34,724 bases of DNA from SAR92 clade bacterium (GTDB taxonomy: Bacteria > Pseudomonadota > Gammaproteobacteria > Pseudomonadales > Porticoccaceae). The stretch is taken from contig JACNKP010000054.1 in the NCBI GenBank assembly GCA_014381985.1, forward strand, positions 1 through 34,724, given 5' to 3'. This document shows, piece after piece, positions 33,743-34,724 of the stretch; within the stretch, counting starts at the first letter, position 1; each line of letters starts with the position of its first letter. A model generated the notes under the pieces. The model saw only the letters and a list, made by a program, of their open reading frames with translations. It was not told the DNA's origin and did no database searches. The translations under genes were made by a program, and so were the position numbers.

Positions 33743-34724
33743 TTAGAAGTCCGGTGCGGGGGTCTGCCTCTTGCGTGGTGGATTAAATACGGCACCCTCG
33801 ATGACGGTGCATTTAGCCATCACTCGAGTCCACTTTAATTCACGCTCATAGTAGATTTCAGCCACTAACTCTTGACCGACCTTACCATATTTGGCTTCCA
33901 CCTGAGCAAAAGCGACATTGGTTTTTGCTGTTGGGCACCAAGCCGCTGAAGTAACAGTGCCCACTGCTTTATCGCCAGAATAGATAAAGGCATGTTCCGC
34001 CGGCTTATTACCATCAACATCAAGATAAACAAAGGCATAGCGAGACCCCTCTTTCTTTTCTTTAAGGAGAGCTTTACGGCCATTAAATACCGGTTTATCA
34101 AAAGATACCAGCCACCCCAAGCCCAACTCAAAGGGCGAGCGCGATCGACCTGTGCGGATCGATTCTTCAGCTGGAATGAAGTCTACCCCTGCTTGAACAA
34201 AGCCTGCTTCGGTACGCAGCATATCTAGCGCATAGCCGCCAATTGGCCGAATCTCGCGGTGCTTTCCCGCTTCAAATAACTGATCCCAAAAGGTTTCTGC
34301 CAACGCAGGCTCAACCCAAATTTCATAACCTAAATCACCGGTAAATCCAGTACGGCTAATCATGACTTCTGACCCTTCAAAGGGAAAGCGAGTCAGACCA
34401 AAAGGCTTGAGATTTTCGATACCTTCAAAACCCATATTTTTGAAAATAGCGCTGGACGTAGGTCCCTGAACAGCAAGGGCCGCCACTTCAGCCGTTTCAT
34501 CAACAATGGTCACATCAAAACCTTCGGCTGACCACATCAACCAGTCAAGACAACGAGCATAAGCACACAGGCGGTAATCATTTTCAGCGAGATGAAAAAA
34601 AGGGCCATCATCCATAACCTGGCCATTATCGTCCCACCAAACGGGGTAAGCCACACGACCCACACCAATCTCTCCGACATACCTTGTTACCAGACGGCAG
34701 GGGGAGGTACCGCCGTCCCGACCC
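33743..34724 (-). CDS. GcvT-like folate-dependent aminomethyltransferase (5' end missing)
   Basis: The frame is open to the right edge of the window. The visible 327 residues begin mid-protein (GRDGGTSPCRLVTRYVGEIG), so the true start lies outside, and the GTG at 34663 is not the start. Family signs are PVWWDDNGQVMDDGP, ALAVQGPTS, SRTGFTGDLGYEIWV, LDMLRTEAGF and GRKALL, as in GcvT, sarcosine/dimethylglycine dehydrogenase C-termini and the DMSP demethylase DmdA. The enzyme would pass a one-carbon group from an N-methyl (or S-methyl) substrate to tetrahydrofolate. It directly precedes the acyl-CoA synthetase gene and probably belongs to the same transcript. Confidence 0.87.
   Translation of the reverse strand, partial: GRDGGTSPCRLVTRYVGEIGVGRVAYPVWWDDNGQVMDDGPFFHLAENDYRLCAYARCLDWLMWSAEGFDVTIVDETAEVAALAVQGPTSSAIFKNMGFEGIENLKPFGLTRFPFEGSEVMISRTGFTGDLGYEIWVEPALAETFWDQLFEAGKHREIRPIGGYALDMLRTEAGFVQAGVDFIPAEESIRTGRSRSPFELGLGWLVSFDKPVFNGRKALLKEKKEGSRYAFVYLDVDGNKPAEHAFIYSGDKAVGTVTSAAWCPTAKTNVAFAQVEAKYGKVGQELVAEIYYERELKWTRVMAKCTVIEGAVFNPPRKRQTPAPDF

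Noticed and set aside
33743-34663. GTG at 34663 as start of the aminomethyltransferase
   Set aside because: The frame stays open to the window edge, and the upstream residues (PCRLVTRYVGEIG) fit the family, so the gene is cut off by the window.

Overview
The window looks like chromosomal DNA of a heterotrophic gammaproteobacterium, probably marine. This rests on the close similarity of several proteins to enterobacterial or pseudomonad families (CpsG/ManB-type phosphomannomutase, RfaH, SpeB, PuuA/PuuB-like enzymes, DUF349, S46 peptidase). The taxonomic call is inference. No insertion sequence, phage gene or CRISPR array was seen.

Layout. (1) Positions 1-6332 appear to be the edge of a surface-polysaccharide locus that continues to the left. 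It holds a partial YjbH-type outer-membrane protein, a secreted YjbE-like protein with a ten-copy 51-bp tandem repeat and a long Pro-Thr hexanucleotide repeat, a leader/intergenic stretch with a tandem 103-nt element, a two-domain 2-oxoglutarate/iron oxygenase on the opposite strand, an RfaH-like antiterminator and a phosphomannomutase. The left 2.3 kb is clearly more AT-rich than the rest. (2) Positions 6480-7250 hold a small ComEA-like secreted protein with its terminator, and a tRNA-Leu(CAG) behind a near-consensus promoter. (3) Positions 14137-7352 form a tight five-gene minus-strand operon: serine hydrolase, DUF2891 protein, alkylglycerol-monooxygenase-like membrane hydroxylase, an unusual BCCP-carboxyltransferase fusion and an MFS transporter. 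It suggests uptake and breakdown of an unidentified, possibly lipid or ether, substrate. (4) An S46 dipeptidyl-peptidase (14331-16511) and a large DUF349 coiled-coil protein (16794-19607) stand alone.

(5) Positions 19638-34724 are the most interesting part: a large catabolic island built from gamma-glutamyl-polyamine (Puu)-type enzymes. It includes a PuuA-like ligase, two PuuB-like FAD oxidases, a class I glutamine amidotransferase, two class III aminotransferases and a SpeB-type agmatinase. These are mixed with a GbcA/CntA-like Rieske oxygenase, a GcvT-like folate-dependent methyltransferase and an NDP-forming acyl-CoA synthetase. In the middle sits a BetI/TetR-like repressor fused to a GNAT acetyltransferase domain. 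The promoter regions of the regulator/oxidase pair and of the Rieske operon share the same 17-bp motif (15 of 17 bases, GCATATAGnnAATTAAA), a good candidate operator. The combination suggests oxidative breakdown of an N-methylated amine, polyamine or betaine by gamma-glutamylation plus demethylation, controlled by a TetR-GNAT fusion. Individual enzyme families are well supported; the pathway and its substrate are inference.
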